From positions 1 to 31,611 of the forward strand of contig JAFRJF010000048.1 in assembly GCA_017432405.1 (NCBI GenBank): a stretch of 31,611 bases of DNA. The letters run 5' to 3'. The DNA comes from Clostridia bacterium (GTDB lineage Bacteria > Bacillota_A > Clostridia > Christensenellales > Aristaeellaceae). The translations under genes were made by a program, and so were the position numbers. Positions 6,116-15,322 of the stretch are shown in pieces (position 1 is the first letter of the stretch; every line of letters begins with the position of its first letter). The notes under the pieces were generated by a model, which made no database searches, was not told where the DNA came from, and saw only the letters and a program-made list of their open reading frames with translations.

Positions 6116-7675
6116 ATGAAAAAGAGAATGACGGCCCTGCTCGTCACCCTGATGCTGGTCATGACGATGTTCGCGGCCAGCCCCGCCTACGCCGAGGAGA
6201 AGGTGCTGACTTTCGGCTGCCAGATGTATTCCGACGGCCTGGTCAATCCCGCGTCCCAGATCAACTGTGCCTGGAACTGCATGCGCTACGGCATCAGCGA
6301 ATCGCTGTTCAAGTTCAACGACAACATGGAGATCGAGCCCTGGCTGGCCGAGAGCTACGAGGTCAACGAGGATTCCACCGTCTGGACCATCAAGCTGCGC
6401 GAGGGCGTCAAGTTCTCCAACGGCACCGATATGACCGCCTCCAAGGTCAAGGAGTCCCTGGATTCCGTGCGCGAGCAGGGCCCCAACGGCAGCTCGACCC
6501 CCGAGAAATACCTGGCCTTCGAGGCCATCGTGGAGGCCGACGACGCGGCCAACACCATCACCATCACCCTGCCCAAGCCGGATTACAACCTGCTGGGCAA
6601 CCTGGCCTATCCCGTGATGGCCATCATCAACGTGGCCGAGACCACCGACTTCGACCACGAGGTCATCGGCACCGGCCCCTACATGGTGCAGGACCACGCC
6701 GACCTGGTGGGCTACACCATGGTCAAGAACCCCAACTACTGGGGCGGCGAGGTGCCCTATGACAAGGTGGAGATCATCTTCATGGGCGACGCCTCCGCGA
6801 AGGCCAACGCGCTGATGGCCGGCCAGGTGGACCTGGTCGAGAACATCACCAACGTCGCCGACCTGCAGCGCCTGCAGGACGACGCCAACTACACCGTGGA
6901 CATCGCCTCCGGCGTGCGCTGCGGCTTCAGCTGGATCAACTTCAAGGGCGTCCTGGCCAACGACGCGCTGCGCAAGGCCATCGTGATGGCCATCGACAAC
7001 GACACCATCTGCGCCTCCAACACCATCGGCGGCCTTTACACCGCAGGCTTCTCCGTGCTGCCCAGCACCCTGGCCTACGGCTACGAGAACCTGGAGAATC
7101 CCTACGCCTACGATCCCGACGCCGCGGCGGCCATGCTGGACGAAGCCGGCATCGTGGACAGCGACGGCGACGGCATCCGCGAGCTGGACGGCCAGCCCAT
7201 CATGCTGCGCTATTCCTCCTATGAGAACCGCCTGCTGAACGACTTCTCCGACGCCCACACCATGTACCTGGCCGAGCTGGGCATCGGCATCAATCCCGCC
7301 TACGGCTCCTCCGACGACTGCTGGAACGACCTGGTATCCTTCAATTACGACTTCGACAACAACAACTGGACCACCGTGGGCAACGGCGATCCAACCGAGT
7401 ACATGGCCAACTGGTACGGCAAGAGCAAGAGCAACTATTGCGGCTACCAGTACGACGCGTATGACGCGCTCTATGAGAAGTTCCTGGAGACCGCAGACGC
7501 CGCCGAGCGCGCCAACCTACTGCAGCAGATGCAGCAGATCCTGATCAACGACGCCGTCGTGATCGTGGACGGCTACTACAACAGCTCCATGGCCTATTCC
7601 AAGAACGTGGGCTCTGCGCACATCCACACCGCCGACTACTACTGGCTGACCACCGAGATCGTGCCTGCGGCATGA
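6116..7675 (+). CDS. ABC transporter solute-binding protein, family 5 (Dpp/Opp/Nik type)
   Basis: A 519-residue exported protein. Residues 1-26 form a signal peptide (MKKRMTALLVTLMLVMTMFA, cleavage probably after AYA). There is no lipobox cysteine, which is unusual for a Gram-positive binding protein. The SBP_bac_5 pattern is clear: ESLFKFNDNMEIEPWLAESYEV, WTIKLREGVKFSNG, GTGPYMV, and NPNYWGG. Codon use is very strongly biased to GCC, CTG, ATC and AAC, suggesting high expression. A good ribosome binding site (GAGAGGAG) precedes the ATG. It should deliver its ligand to the permease-ATPase complex encoded next. The family binds peptides, nickel or cobalt chelates and other small solutes; the upstream cobalamin riboswitch favours a cobalt- or corrinoid-related ligand over ordinary peptides. 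Confidence 0.92.
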   Translation: MKKRMTALLVTLMLVMTMFAASPAYAEEKVLTFGCQMYSDGLVNPASQINCAWNCMRYGISESLFKFNDNMEIEPWLAESYEVNEDSTVWTIKLREGVKFSNGTDMTASKVKESLDSVREQGPNGSSTPEKYLAFEAIVEADDAANTITITLPKPDYNLLGNLAYPVMAIINVAETTDFDHEVIGTGPYMVQDHADLVGYTMVKNPNYWGGEVPYDKVEIIFMGDASAKANALMAGQVDLVENITNVADLQRLQDDANYTVDIASGVRCGFSWINFKGVLANDALRKAIVMAIDNDTICASNTIGGLYTAGFSVLPSTLAYGYENLENPYAYDPDAAAAMLDEAGIVDSDGDGIRELDGQPIMLRYSSYENRLLNDFSDAHTMYLAELGIGINPAYGSSDDCWNDLVSFNYDFDNNNWTTVGNGDPTEYMANWYGKSKSNYCGYQYDAYDALYEKFLETADAAERANLLQQMQQILINDAVVIVDGYYNSSMAYSKNVGSAHIHTADYYWLTTEIVPAA

Positions 7676-7690
7676 TTTCGGCCTGAACCG

Positions 7691-7728
7691 GCGGAAAGGA
7701 CACCGTCTGAGGACAGTGTCCTTTCCGC
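7691..7728 (+). other. Intercistronic hairpin between binding protein and permease genes
   Basis: A perfect 13-bp stem (7691-7703 with 7716-7728) with a 12-base loop and no T tract. Position directly after the binding-protein gene matches mRNA-stabilising or partially terminating stems that raise binding-protein output over permeases. Role inferred. Confidence 0.65.
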
Positions 7729-7749
7729 GTACCACTTATGAGAGGGGCG

Positions 7750-8694
7750 ATGGGCTTGGGTAAGAAGCAGATATTATCCAGGCTGCTGCAGATGCTGATC
7801 GTGCTGATCGGCATCAGCATCGTGACGTTTTTGCTGACCTACATTTCCCCGGGCGACCCGGTGCGCCACATGTACCTGGCGCAGGGCCTTATGCCCGACG
7901 AGGAGCAGGTGGCCTTACAGCGCGAGGCGATGGGCCTGAACGATCCCTTCCTGACCCAGTACTTCCGCTGGCTGGGGAATTGCCTGAAGGGCGATTTCGG
8001 CACATCCTTCCTGCTAGGCAAGCCGGTGGTGCAGCTGCTGGCCTCCCGGCTGTGGCCGACGCTGAAGCTGACGCTGATGAGCATGGTGCTGATGGTGATC
8101 GTGGCGGTACCTCTCGGCGTGCTGTCTGCCGTCTACCACGACAAGCCCATCGACTATATCGTCCGGGCGATCACCTTCTTCGGCGTATCCATCCCCAACT
8201 TCTGGGTGGGCCTTTTGCTGATCCTGGTGTTCTGCGTACAGATGCGGCTGCTTCCCGTGGTCTCCTCCGGCGGCAGCTTCAAGGATATGATACTGCCCTC
8301 GGTGACGCTGGCCGTCGCGATGTCCGCCAAGTACACCCGGCAGGTGCGCACCGCGGTGCTGGAGGAGCTGCATTCGGATTACGTCATTGGCGCCCGGGCC
8401 CGCGGCGTGGCGGAGTGGAAGATCCTCTGGGGCAATGTGTTCCCCAATTCATTGCTGCCCCTGATCACGATGCTGGGCCTGTCCATCGGCTCGCTGCTGG
8501 GCGGCACCAGCGTGGTGGAGGTCATCTTCTCCTATCCCGGCATGGGCAACCTGGCCGTCACGGCCATCAGCTCCTGTGACTACTACCTGATCCAGGCCTA
8601 CGTGCTGTGGGTGGCGGTCATCTATATGCTGATCAATCTGCTAGTGGACATCTCCTACAACTACGTGGACCCGCGCATGCGGTTAAGGCGGTGA
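7750..8694 (+). CDS. ABC transporter permease, DppB/OppB/NikB type
   Basis: Integral membrane permease of about 314 residues, with the conserved N-terminal TM-plus-loop start (KKQILSRLLQMLIVLIGISIVTFLLTYISPGDP), five further hydrophobic segments and the EAA cytoplasmic loop (SDYVIGARARGVAEWKILWGN). The ending YNYVDPRMRL is typical of the family. The start is uncertain: ATG 7738 has no ribosome binding site, ATG 7750 follows AGAGGGG at very short distance, and TTG 7756 would have better spacing. Four bases separate its stop from the next permease. Confidence 0.92.
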   Translation: MGLGKKQILSRLLQMLIVLIGISIVTFLLTYISPGDPVRHMYLAQGLMPDEEQVALQREAMGLNDPFLTQYFRWLGNCLKGDFGTSFLLGKPVVQLLASRLWPTLKLTLMSMVLMVIVAVPLGVLSAVYHDKPIDYIVRAITFFGVSIPNFWVGLLLILVFCVQMRLLPVVSSGGSFKDMILPSVTLAVAMSAKYTRQVRTAVLEELHSDYVIGARARGVAEWKILWGNVFPNSLLPLITMLGLSIGSLLGGTSVVEVIFSYPGMGNLAVTAISSCDYYLIQAYVLWVAVIYMLINLLVDISYNYVDPRMRLRR

Positions 8695-8698
8695 TGGC

Positions 8699-9535
8699 AT
8701 GGAAAAGAAGAGCTTTGCAAGAAGGTATCCTTCCTTCGTCATCTTTGCCGTATTGGCGGTGCTGCTGGTATTGGTGGCAGTGTTCGCGCCCCAGCTCAGC
8801 CGCGGCGTGAACCCGATCAAGGGCAGCCTGAAGGAATCCATCATGCCGCCCAGCGCTGAGCATCACTTTGGCACCGACAAGATGGGCCGCGACATCTTTG
8901 TGCGCGTGCTCTACGGCGCGCGAACGTCGCTGTCCTCCACGTTCATACTGGTGGTCGTGGTGTTCGTGATCGGCTCCTTCCTGGGCATACTGGCAGGTTA
9001 CTTCGGCGGCTGGGTGGACGCGGTGATCATGCGCGTGGCCGACATGATGATCGCCTTCCCGGGCCTGGTGCTGGCCATCGCAGTGGCAGGCATACTGGGG
9101 GCCAGCACGCGAAACGCCATCATCGCCATCGCGGTGGTGACCTGGCCAAAGTACGCGCGCCTCGCCCGAAGCCTCGTCATGAAGATCCGCAACACCGACT
9201 TCGTGGCGGCAGCCACGGTCACGGGCTCGAGCACGCCATACATGCTGTGGAAGTACATGCTGCCCAACACCATCACCACGCTGGTCATCACCGCCGCCAC
9301 CGACATCGGCGGTATGATGATGGAACTGGCGGCGCTTTCCTTCCTGGGCTTCGGCGCGCAGCCCCCGACCCCGGAGTGGGGCTCCATGCTGAACGAAGGG
9401 CGCAACTTCATGCAGTCCGCGCCCTGGCTGATGATCTATCCGGGCCTGGCCATATTCGTCACCGTGGTCGTATTCAACATGCTGGGCGACGGCCTGAGGG
9501 ATATCCTCGACCCCAGGTCCGGCGAGGGGAGGTGA
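8699..9535 (+). CDS. ABC transporter permease, DppC/OppC/NikC type
   Basis: Second permease subunit, 278 residues. It has an N-terminal TM helix (SFVIFAVLAVLLVLVAVFAP), the family motif HHFGTDKMGRDIFVRVLYGAR, and four or five more TM segments. The coupling loop is present (FVAAATVTGSSTPYMLWKYM) and the C-terminal DGLRDILDPR is characteristic. AAGGCGGTGA lies 6 bases before the ATG inside the end of the previous gene, indicating translational coupling. It forms the transmembrane channel together with the DppB-like protein. Confidence 0.93.
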   Translation: MEKKSFARRYPSFVIFAVLAVLLVLVAVFAPQLSRGVNPIKGSLKESIMPPSAEHHFGTDKMGRDIFVRVLYGARTSLSSTFILVVVVFVIGSFLGILAGYFGGWVDAVIMRVADMMIAFPGLVLAIAVAGILGASTRNAIIAIAVVTWPKYARLARSLVMKIRNTDFVAAATVTGSSTPYMLWKYMLPNTITTLVITAATDIGGMMMELAALSFLGFGAQPPTPEWGSMLNEGRNFMQSAPWLMIYPGLAIFVTVVVFNMLGDGLRDILDPRSGEGR

Positions 9536-9541
9536 CCGCCC

Positions 9542-10322
<781 letters not shown>

Positions 10323-10330
<8 letters not shown>

Positions 10331-11297
10331 CGAAAAGGACCTTCTGCTGGAGGCGCGGCATGTCACCCGGCGCTTTCCCACGCCCAGCGGCAGGGAACTG
10401 GTGGCCTGCAACGACGTGAACCTGAAGCTGTACCGGGGCAAGACCCTGGGGCTGGTTGGAGAATCCGGCTGCGGCAAGAGCACCTTCATGCGCTTCCTGG
10501 TGTGGTTGGATCGGCCCACCGAGGGGGAGATCCTCTACAGGGGTAAGGACATCACCAAACTGAAGGGACGTCAGCTGCACGACATGCGCCAGCACATCCA
10601 AATGGTGTTCCAGGATCCGTCCACCTCCTTCAATCCCAAGATGAAGATCAGGGACATCGTCTGCGAACCGCTGCTCAACTACGGTCGGATCCGGCATTCC
10701 CAGAGGGACGCGAAGGCCCGCGAGGTGCTGGAGATGGTGGAGCTGCCCGGCGACTTCGCCGACCGCTATCCCCACAACATGTCCGGCGGCCAGCGACAGC
10801 GCGTGGCCATCGCGAGGGCCCTGGCGCTGGAGCCGGAGATCGTCGTGATGGACGAGGCCACCAGCGCGCTGGACGTGTCCGTGCAGGAGACGGTCATCGA
10901 GCTGGTCACGCGGCTGCAGCGGGAAAAGAACATCACCATCGGCTTTATCTGCCACAACCTGGGCTTCATACAGTCCTTCTCCCACCAGATCGCCGTGATG
11001 TACCTGGGCAATATCGTGGAGGTCATGCCGGGAGACCAGCTGTCCTCAATGTGCTGCCACCCCTATTCAAAGGCGCTTCTGAACGCCGTGTTCGACACGA
11101 AGATGGACTTCTCCAGGAAAATCGAGCCCATCAAGGGCGAGCCGCCGAGCCCGCTGGACGTGCCCGTCGGCTGCCCGTTCCAGGACCGGTGCGACCAGTG
11201 CAGGCAAATCTGCCGCGAGCGCAGGCCTGTGCTGACCGAGATCGGCCCGGGCCACGAGGTGGCCTGCCACCTCTACGGGGAAGGGGGGAGAGCATGA
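10323..11297 (+). CDS. ABC transporter ATP-binding protein, DppF/OppF type
   Basis: A 324-residue ATPase that pairs with the DppD-like subunit. Walker A GESGCGKS, signature MSGGQRQRVAIARAL and Walker B EIVVMDEATSALD are intact. The C-terminus carries the oligopeptide transporter extension (CCHPYSKALLNAV) and a cysteine set (CPFQDRCDQCRQIC... and a later C in VACHLY) of the kind that can hold a 4Fe-4S cluster in Opp/Dpp ATPases. It overlaps both neighbours by 8 and 4 bases, confirming one operon. Confidence 0.93.
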
Positions 11298-12490
11298 AGC
11301 GCATAATGGCACTCCTGCTGGCCCTTGCGCTGTGCGTGGGTCTCGCCGACTGCTCCGGGCAGGACGGCGACACCGCTGCCCAAACCGACGGCGAGGTCCA
11401 CAAGATCGGCGTGATCGTCTACAACACCGCCGACGAGGAGGTCATCGGCTTCCGGGAATATTTGAAGGGCTACATCGAGGACAACTTCGAGATGGTCGAT
11501 TTCGTGTATTCCGGTTCCATCGGTTCAGCGGAAGAGGAGCTGGCCTTCATCCAGGCAGCCTGCGACGACGGCGTCGAGGGCTTTATGTCCTTCCTGAGCT
11601 ACGACCTGATGGGCGAGGTGGCGACGTGCGAGAAGAACAACGCCTATTACATGCTCGCCTCCGGTACCGTCGCCGCGGAGGACTTCGAGGCGGTGCGGGA
11701 CAACCCCTGGTTCCTGGGCGCCTTTGGACCCGGCCAGCCCTTCGAATTCCAGGCCGGCGCGGACATGGCCCGCTTCTTCATCCGAGAAAAGACGGGCGCG
11801 AACTACTTTGTGCTCAGCGGCGGCGCGCCTCTGGGCAACGAGATGCACTACCAGCGCACGCTGGGCATACTCGACGCCCTGGCCAGCGCCTACGGCGCGG
11901 TGTTCGACAAATCCCGCACGGAGCTGGCGCTGTCCGACGTGCCCGTGACCGTTTCCACCGACCGCGTCAGCGTGACGATCTGCCCCGGCTATATCAGCGG
12001 CGACGAACCGCTCCAGACGGCAAAGGCGGCCTTCGAGGCCGGAAATTACGACGCCGTGCTGTCGGTGCTGCCGCCGATGGAGATGGTCGAGGTCATCGGG
12101 AAGACGCCGCTGGGCGTGGTGGACAGCTACAATACGCGAAACCTGCAGCTGGTCACCGACGGCGTGCTGCGCTTCGTCGTCGGCAAGTACAACTCGATGA
12201 TCGGCCCCGCCTTCGCGCTGATGCTCAACGCGGTGACCGGCTACGCCGCGGATTTCCGGGACGACGGCAGGGCCGTTCAGGTGACCCAGGGCTTCTGGAT
12301 CTCCGACAGCGCCGAGGATTACAATGAAAAGTATGCCCTGTCCACCAGCGCGGCCATGAACGCCTATAACTTCGACGACCTGTCGAAGGTCATTCGCGTA
12401 TACAACCCGGAGGCAAACCTGAACGCGCTGGTCGCCCTGGCAGAGGCCTGCTCCTATCGCGCCGTTCAGGCGCGGCGGGGGAAGGCGTGA
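11294..12490 (+). CDS. Periplasmic-binding-protein type 1 (sugar-type) lipoprotein, orphan
   Basis: Last gene of the riboswitch operon, starting in an ATGA overlap with the DppF-like gene. A 398-residue protein with a hydrophobic signal (MKRIMALLLALALCVGLADC); the lipobox LADC is slightly atypical because of Asp at -1. The rest has the alternating beta/alpha pattern of PBP1 proteins (HKIGVIVYNTADEEVIGFREYL, GVEGFMSFLSYD, NYFVLSGGAPLGN, PLGVVDSYNTRNLQLVTDG). Such proteins normally serve sugar or autoinducer-type transporters with different permeases, and none is encoded here. It may be a second receptor, a ligand scavenger held at the membrane, or a sensor component. No specific ligand can be named. 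Confidence 0.8.
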   Translation: MKRIMALLLALALCVGLADCSGQDGDTAAQTDGEVHKIGVIVYNTADEEVIGFREYLKGYIEDNFEMVDFVYSGSIGSAEEELAFIQAACDDGVEGFMSFLSYDLMGEVATCEKNNAYYMLASGTVAAEDFEAVRDNPWFLGAFGPGQPFEFQAGADMARFFIREKTGANYFVLSGGAPLGNEMHYQRTLGILDALASAYGAVFDKSRTELALSDVPVTVSTDRVSVTICPGYISGDEPLQTAKAAFEAGNYDAVLSVLPPMEMVEVIGKTPLGVVDSYNTRNLQLVTDGVLRFVVGKYNSMIGPAFALMLNAVTGYAADFRDDGRAVQVTQGFWISDSAEDYNEKYALSTSAAMNAYNFDDLSKVIRVYNPEANLNALVALAEACSYRAVQARRGKA

Positions 12491-12553
12491 TAACCGCTCG
12501 ACCAGAGTAACCGTTACGATAAATGTTAAATATCCCGGTTGCCTTGTTGGCTA

Positions 12554-12602
12554 TTGACAAATGTCTTTGGATTGAATATAATATCACATGAACGAATGTT
12601 CA
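12554..12602 (+). promoter_or_regulatory. Promoter and ArsR/CadC-type operator
   Basis: TTGACA (12554-12559), 17-base spacer, TATAAT (12577-12582): a full consensus promoter. The perfect inverted repeat TGAACGAATGTTCA (12589-12602) covers the start of transcription and matches the TGAAC-N4-GTTCA pattern of ArsR/SmtB/CadC operators, so the downstream repressor should control itself. Confidence 0.85.
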
Positions 12603-12622
12603 AATGATTGAAGGTGATCCAA

Positions 12623-12979
12623 GTGACAGAGCCGGTGACCGTGCCGGAAACGGGATTTGACAGTGAATTGCTGCGCAACCGCGTGCTCAGCGAGATGCCC
12701 GACGAAGAGCGCTTGTACGACCTGGCGGAGCTGTTCAAGGTGTTTGGCGACACGACGCGCATTCGCATACTCTATGTGCTGTTTGAAGCGGAAATGTGCG
12801 TCTGCGACATCGCGGAGATCCTGAACATGACCCAGTCGGCGATTTCGCATCAGCTGCGGGTGCTCAAGCAGGCCCGCCTGGTGCGCAACCGCAGGGAGGG
12901 CAAGCAGATCTATTACTCACTGGCGGACGATCATGTGCGCACGATCATCGGCCAGGGCATGGATCACATCGAGGAATGA
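12623..12979 (+). CDS. CadC/SmtB-like ArsR family metal-responsive repressor
   Basis: Winged-helix repressor of 118 residues. The GTG at 12623 is preferred because AAGGTGAT lies 5 bases upstream; a TTG at 12608 is possible but leaves no ribosome binding site. The CadC-type alpha-3 cysteines are in EMCVCDIAEIL, followed by the DNA-recognition helix (TQSAISHQLRVLKQARLV) and the wing (RREGKQIYYSL). The C-terminal helix has D-x-H-x10-H-x2-E (DDHVRTIIGQGMDHIEE), matching the SmtB alpha-5 zinc site. Having both the cysteine pair and the alpha-5 residues suggests sensing of Zn, Cd or Pb. Operon with the HMA protein and ATPase below. Confidence 0.92.
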   Translation: MTEPVTVPETGFDSELLRNRVLSEMPDEERLYDLAELFKVFGDTTRIRILYVLFEAEMCVCDIAEILNMTQSAISHQLRVLKQARLVRNRREGKQIYYSLADDHVRTIIGQGMDHIEE

Positions 12980-13003
12980 TAATTTTAGAGGAGGAATACC
13001 ACA

Positions 13004-13222
13004 ATGAAGAAGACCTACAAGATCGACGTGGACTGCGCGAACTGCGCGAACCTGATGGAAGAGGCCGCCAAGAAGACTGCGGGCGTCAAGGATTGCACCG
13101 TGAGCTTCATGACCCTGAAGATGAAGGTGGAGTTCGACGAGGGCGCGGACGTGGATGCCGTGATGAAGAATGTTCGCGACAACTGCAAGAAGGTCGAGGA
13201 CGACTGCGAGATCTTCCTGTAA
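13004..13222 (+). CDS. Stand-alone heavy-metal-associated (HMA) domain protein
   Basis: A 72-residue ferredoxin-like HMA protein. The metal site reads DCANCAN (usual CxxC), near residues 11-14, and the rest follows the beta-alpha-beta-beta-alpha-beta pattern. The C-terminus has a second pair of cysteines (NCKKVEDDCE). GAGGAGG precedes the ATG. It probably passes metal to the P-type ATPase downstream, which lacks its own N-terminal HMA domain, so the chaperone domain has been separated from the pump. Confidence 0.9.
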   Translation: MKKTYKIDVDCANCANLMEEAAKKTAGVKDCTVSFMTLKMKVEFDEGADVDAVMKNVRDNCKKVEDDCEIFL

Positions 13223-13233
13223 TCGAAGACATG

Positions 13234-13275
13234 AACGGGCGGGGGCGGCAAAGGGTTCGTTTCCCGCCCGTTTTT
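13234..13275 (+). terminator. Intrinsic terminator/attenuator inside the metal-resistance operon
   Basis: A 10-bp stem AACGGGCGGG (13234-13243) with CCCGCCCGTT (13263-13272) runs into a T tract. It separates repressor and HMA genes from the ATPase, so the pump may be made at a lower level or from read-through. Confidence 0.75.
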
Positions 13276-13310
13276 ACGGCTTGAAATATAATTAGAAAGG
13301 GTGTGACGGT

Positions 13311-15224
13311 GTGAACAAGAAGCAGAAGAACCTGTTGATTCGCATCATCATTGCCACTGTGTTTTTTATCCCGCTGTACCTGATCTCAGAGGACATCGTA
13401 CATGTGGACATGCCCAAATGGGCGCTGATCCTGCTGTTCCTGATTCCCTATCTGACGGTGGGCTATGACATCATCCGCAAGGCGCTGCTGGGCATCAAGA
13501 ACGGCAAGATGTTCGACGAGTGCTTCCTGATGACGGTGGCCACCATCGGCGCCATCGCCCTGGGCGAGTACGGCGAGGGCGTGGCGGTTATGCTGCTGTA
13601 CCAGGTGGGCGAGCTGTTCCAGAGCTACGCCGTGGGCAAGAGCCGCAAGAACATATCGGAGCTCATGGATATCCGCCCGGACTACGCCAACATCGAAAAG
13701 GAGGACGGAACCCTCGAGCGGGTTGACCCGGACGAGGTCGAGGTGGATACCGTCATCGTGGTGCAGCCCGGCGAGAAGGTGCCCATCGACGGCGTGATCG
13801 TCGAGGGATCCTCTGCGCTGAACACGGCCGCGCTGACCGGCGAGAGCAAGCCCCGGGAGGTCGGAGTGGACGACACCGTGCTCTCCGGCTCCATCAACAT
13901 ATCCGGCGTGCTGAAGATCCGCACCACCGCGGAATTCGACGAGTCCACGGCCTCCAAGATACTGGACCTGGTGGAAAACGCGGCTTCCCGCAAGTCGAAG
14001 TCGGAAAACTTCATCTCCAAGTTTGCTCGGGTGTACACGCCCTTCGTCTGCTACGCGGCGCTGGCTCTGGCGCTCATTCCGCCGCTGTTCGTCATGATCA
14101 CGAAGATCGGCATGGCGAATTACGCCTCCGTCGGCGCGCTCTGGCGCGACTGGATACTTCGCGCCTGCACCTTCCTGGTCATCAGCTGCCCCTGCGCGGT
14201 GGTCATCTCCATACCGCTGAGCTTCTTCGCGGGCATCGGCGGCGCCAGCAACCAGGGCATACTGATCAAGGGGTCCAACTACCTTGAAACCCTGTCCGAG
14301 GTCACCACCGTGGCCTTCGACAAGACCGGCACCATCACCAAGGGCAACTTCGAGGTGACCGCGGTGCACCACAGTCCGCTGGATGAGGCCAAGCTGATGG
14401 AATACGCGGCGCTGGCCGAGTGCCATTCCTCCCACCCGATCAGCCTGAGCCTGCAGAAGGCCTACGGCAAGAAGGTCGACCCCACCCGGGTGACGGACCT
14501 GGAGGAGATCAGCGGCCACGGCATCGTCTGCAAGGTGGACGGCACAGACGTGGCGGTTGGCAATGAGAAGCTGATGAACCGGCTTGGCATTCCCTTCCAC
14601 CACTGCCATCACATCGGCACCATCATCCACATGGCGGTGGCGGGGGAATACGCAGGTCACATCGTCATCTCGGATGAGATGAAGGAGCATTCCAAGGAAG
14701 CCATGGTCGAACTCAAGAAGGCCGGTATCGAGCGAACCGTGATGCTCACCGGCGACGCCGAGGCCGTGGCGAAGCAGGTGGCCTCTGAGGTGGGCCTGAC
14801 CGAATACCGGGCCGAGCTGCTGCCCCAGGACAAGGTCGCCTGCGTGGAGGCGCTGTTGAAGGAATGCACCGGCAACAAGAAGCTGGCCTTCGTGGGCGAC
14901 GGCATCAACGACGCCCCGGTGCTCTCTCGGGCGGACATCGGCATCGCCATGGGCGCGCTGGGCTCCGACGCGGCCATTGAGGCCGCCGACATCGTGCTGA
15001 TGGACGACGATCCGCTGAAGATCCCCAAGGCCATCAAGATCTCCCGCAAATGCCTGGGCATCGTGAAGCAGAACATCGCCTTCGCGCTGATCGTCAAGGC
15101 CGTCTGCCTGGTCCTCGGCGCGCTGGGCATGGCGAACATGTGGGTCGCCATCGTCGCCGACGTGGGCGTGATGATCCTGGCCGTGCTGAACGCCATACGC
15201 TGCCTGTTCGTGAAGAACCTGTGA
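13311..15224 (+). CDS. P1B-2-type heavy-metal (Zn/Cd/Pb) translocating ATPase
   Basis: A 637-residue membrane pump with GTG start after AGAAAGGGTG. The membrane metal site is SCPCA with C293 and C295, phosphorylation site DKTGT with D337, HP locus SHPISL, nucleotide-domain GDGINDAP, and the last two helices carry the K (LIVKAV) and DVG (VADVGVMIL) residues that define the P1B-2 class. The actuator domain TGES is also present. A cytoplasmic HHCHHIG stretch may be another metal contact. N-terminal HMA domain is absent and is supplied by the small gene upstream. Exports divalent soft metals, most likely Zn, Cd or Pb. Confidence 0.95.
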   Translation: MNKKQKNLLIRIIIATVFFIPLYLISEDIVHVDMPKWALILLFLIPYLTVGYDIIRKALLGIKNGKMFDECFLMTVATIGAIALGEYGEGVAVMLLYQVGELFQSYAVGKSRKNISELMDIRPDYANIEKEDGTLERVDPDEVEVDTVIVVQPGEKVPIDGVIVEGSSALNTAALTGESKPREVGVDDTVLSGSINISGVLKIRTTAEFDESTASKILDLVENAASRKSKSENFISKFARVYTPFVCYAALALALIPPLFVMITKIGMANYASVGALWRDWILRACTFLVISCPCAVVISIPLSFFAGIGGASNQGILIKGSNYLETLSEVTTVAFDKTGTITKGNFEVTAVHHSPLDEAKLMEYAALAECHSSHPISLSLQKAYGKKVDPTRVTDLEEISGHGIVCKVDGTDVAVGNEKLMNRLGIPFHHCHHIGTIIHMAVAGEYAGHIVISDEMKEHSKEAMVELKKAGIERTVMLTGDAEAVAKQVASEVGLTEYRAELLPQDKVACVEALLKECTGNKKLAFVGDGINDAPVLSRADIGIAMGALGSDAAIEAADIVLMDDDPLKIPKAIKISRKCLGIVKQNIAFALIVKAVCLVLGALGMANMWVAIVADVGVMILAVLNAIRCLFVKNL

Positions 15225-15260
15225 TGGGATGAACGAATAGTATACCTTTGCCAAACGCTG

Positions 15261-15287
15261 CAGGGGCGCCGACGCGGCGCCCCTGTT
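15261..15287 (+). terminator. Hairpin terminator after the metal ATPase gene
   Basis: Perfect 10-bp inverted repeat CAGGGGCGCC/GGCGCCCCTG with a 5-base loop, followed only by TT. It resembles two other CAGGGGCG hairpins in the window. Confidence 0.6.
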
Positions 15288-15322
15288 GCCGTGCCTGACG
15301 ACAATGCCACGCATTTAACACC

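Noticed and set aside
6062..7258. 398-codon minus-strand open frame
   Set aside because: Antisense to the strongly codon-biased binding-protein gene.
11051..11293. Longer start for the PBP1 lipoprotein
   Set aside because: The extended frame lies wholly inside the DppF-like gene, while ATG 11294 gives a signal peptide and an ATGA overlap.
13386..15314. 642-codon minus-strand open frame
   Set aside because: Antisense to the P1B ATPase, whose DKTGT, CPC and GDGINDAP motifs settle the coding strand.
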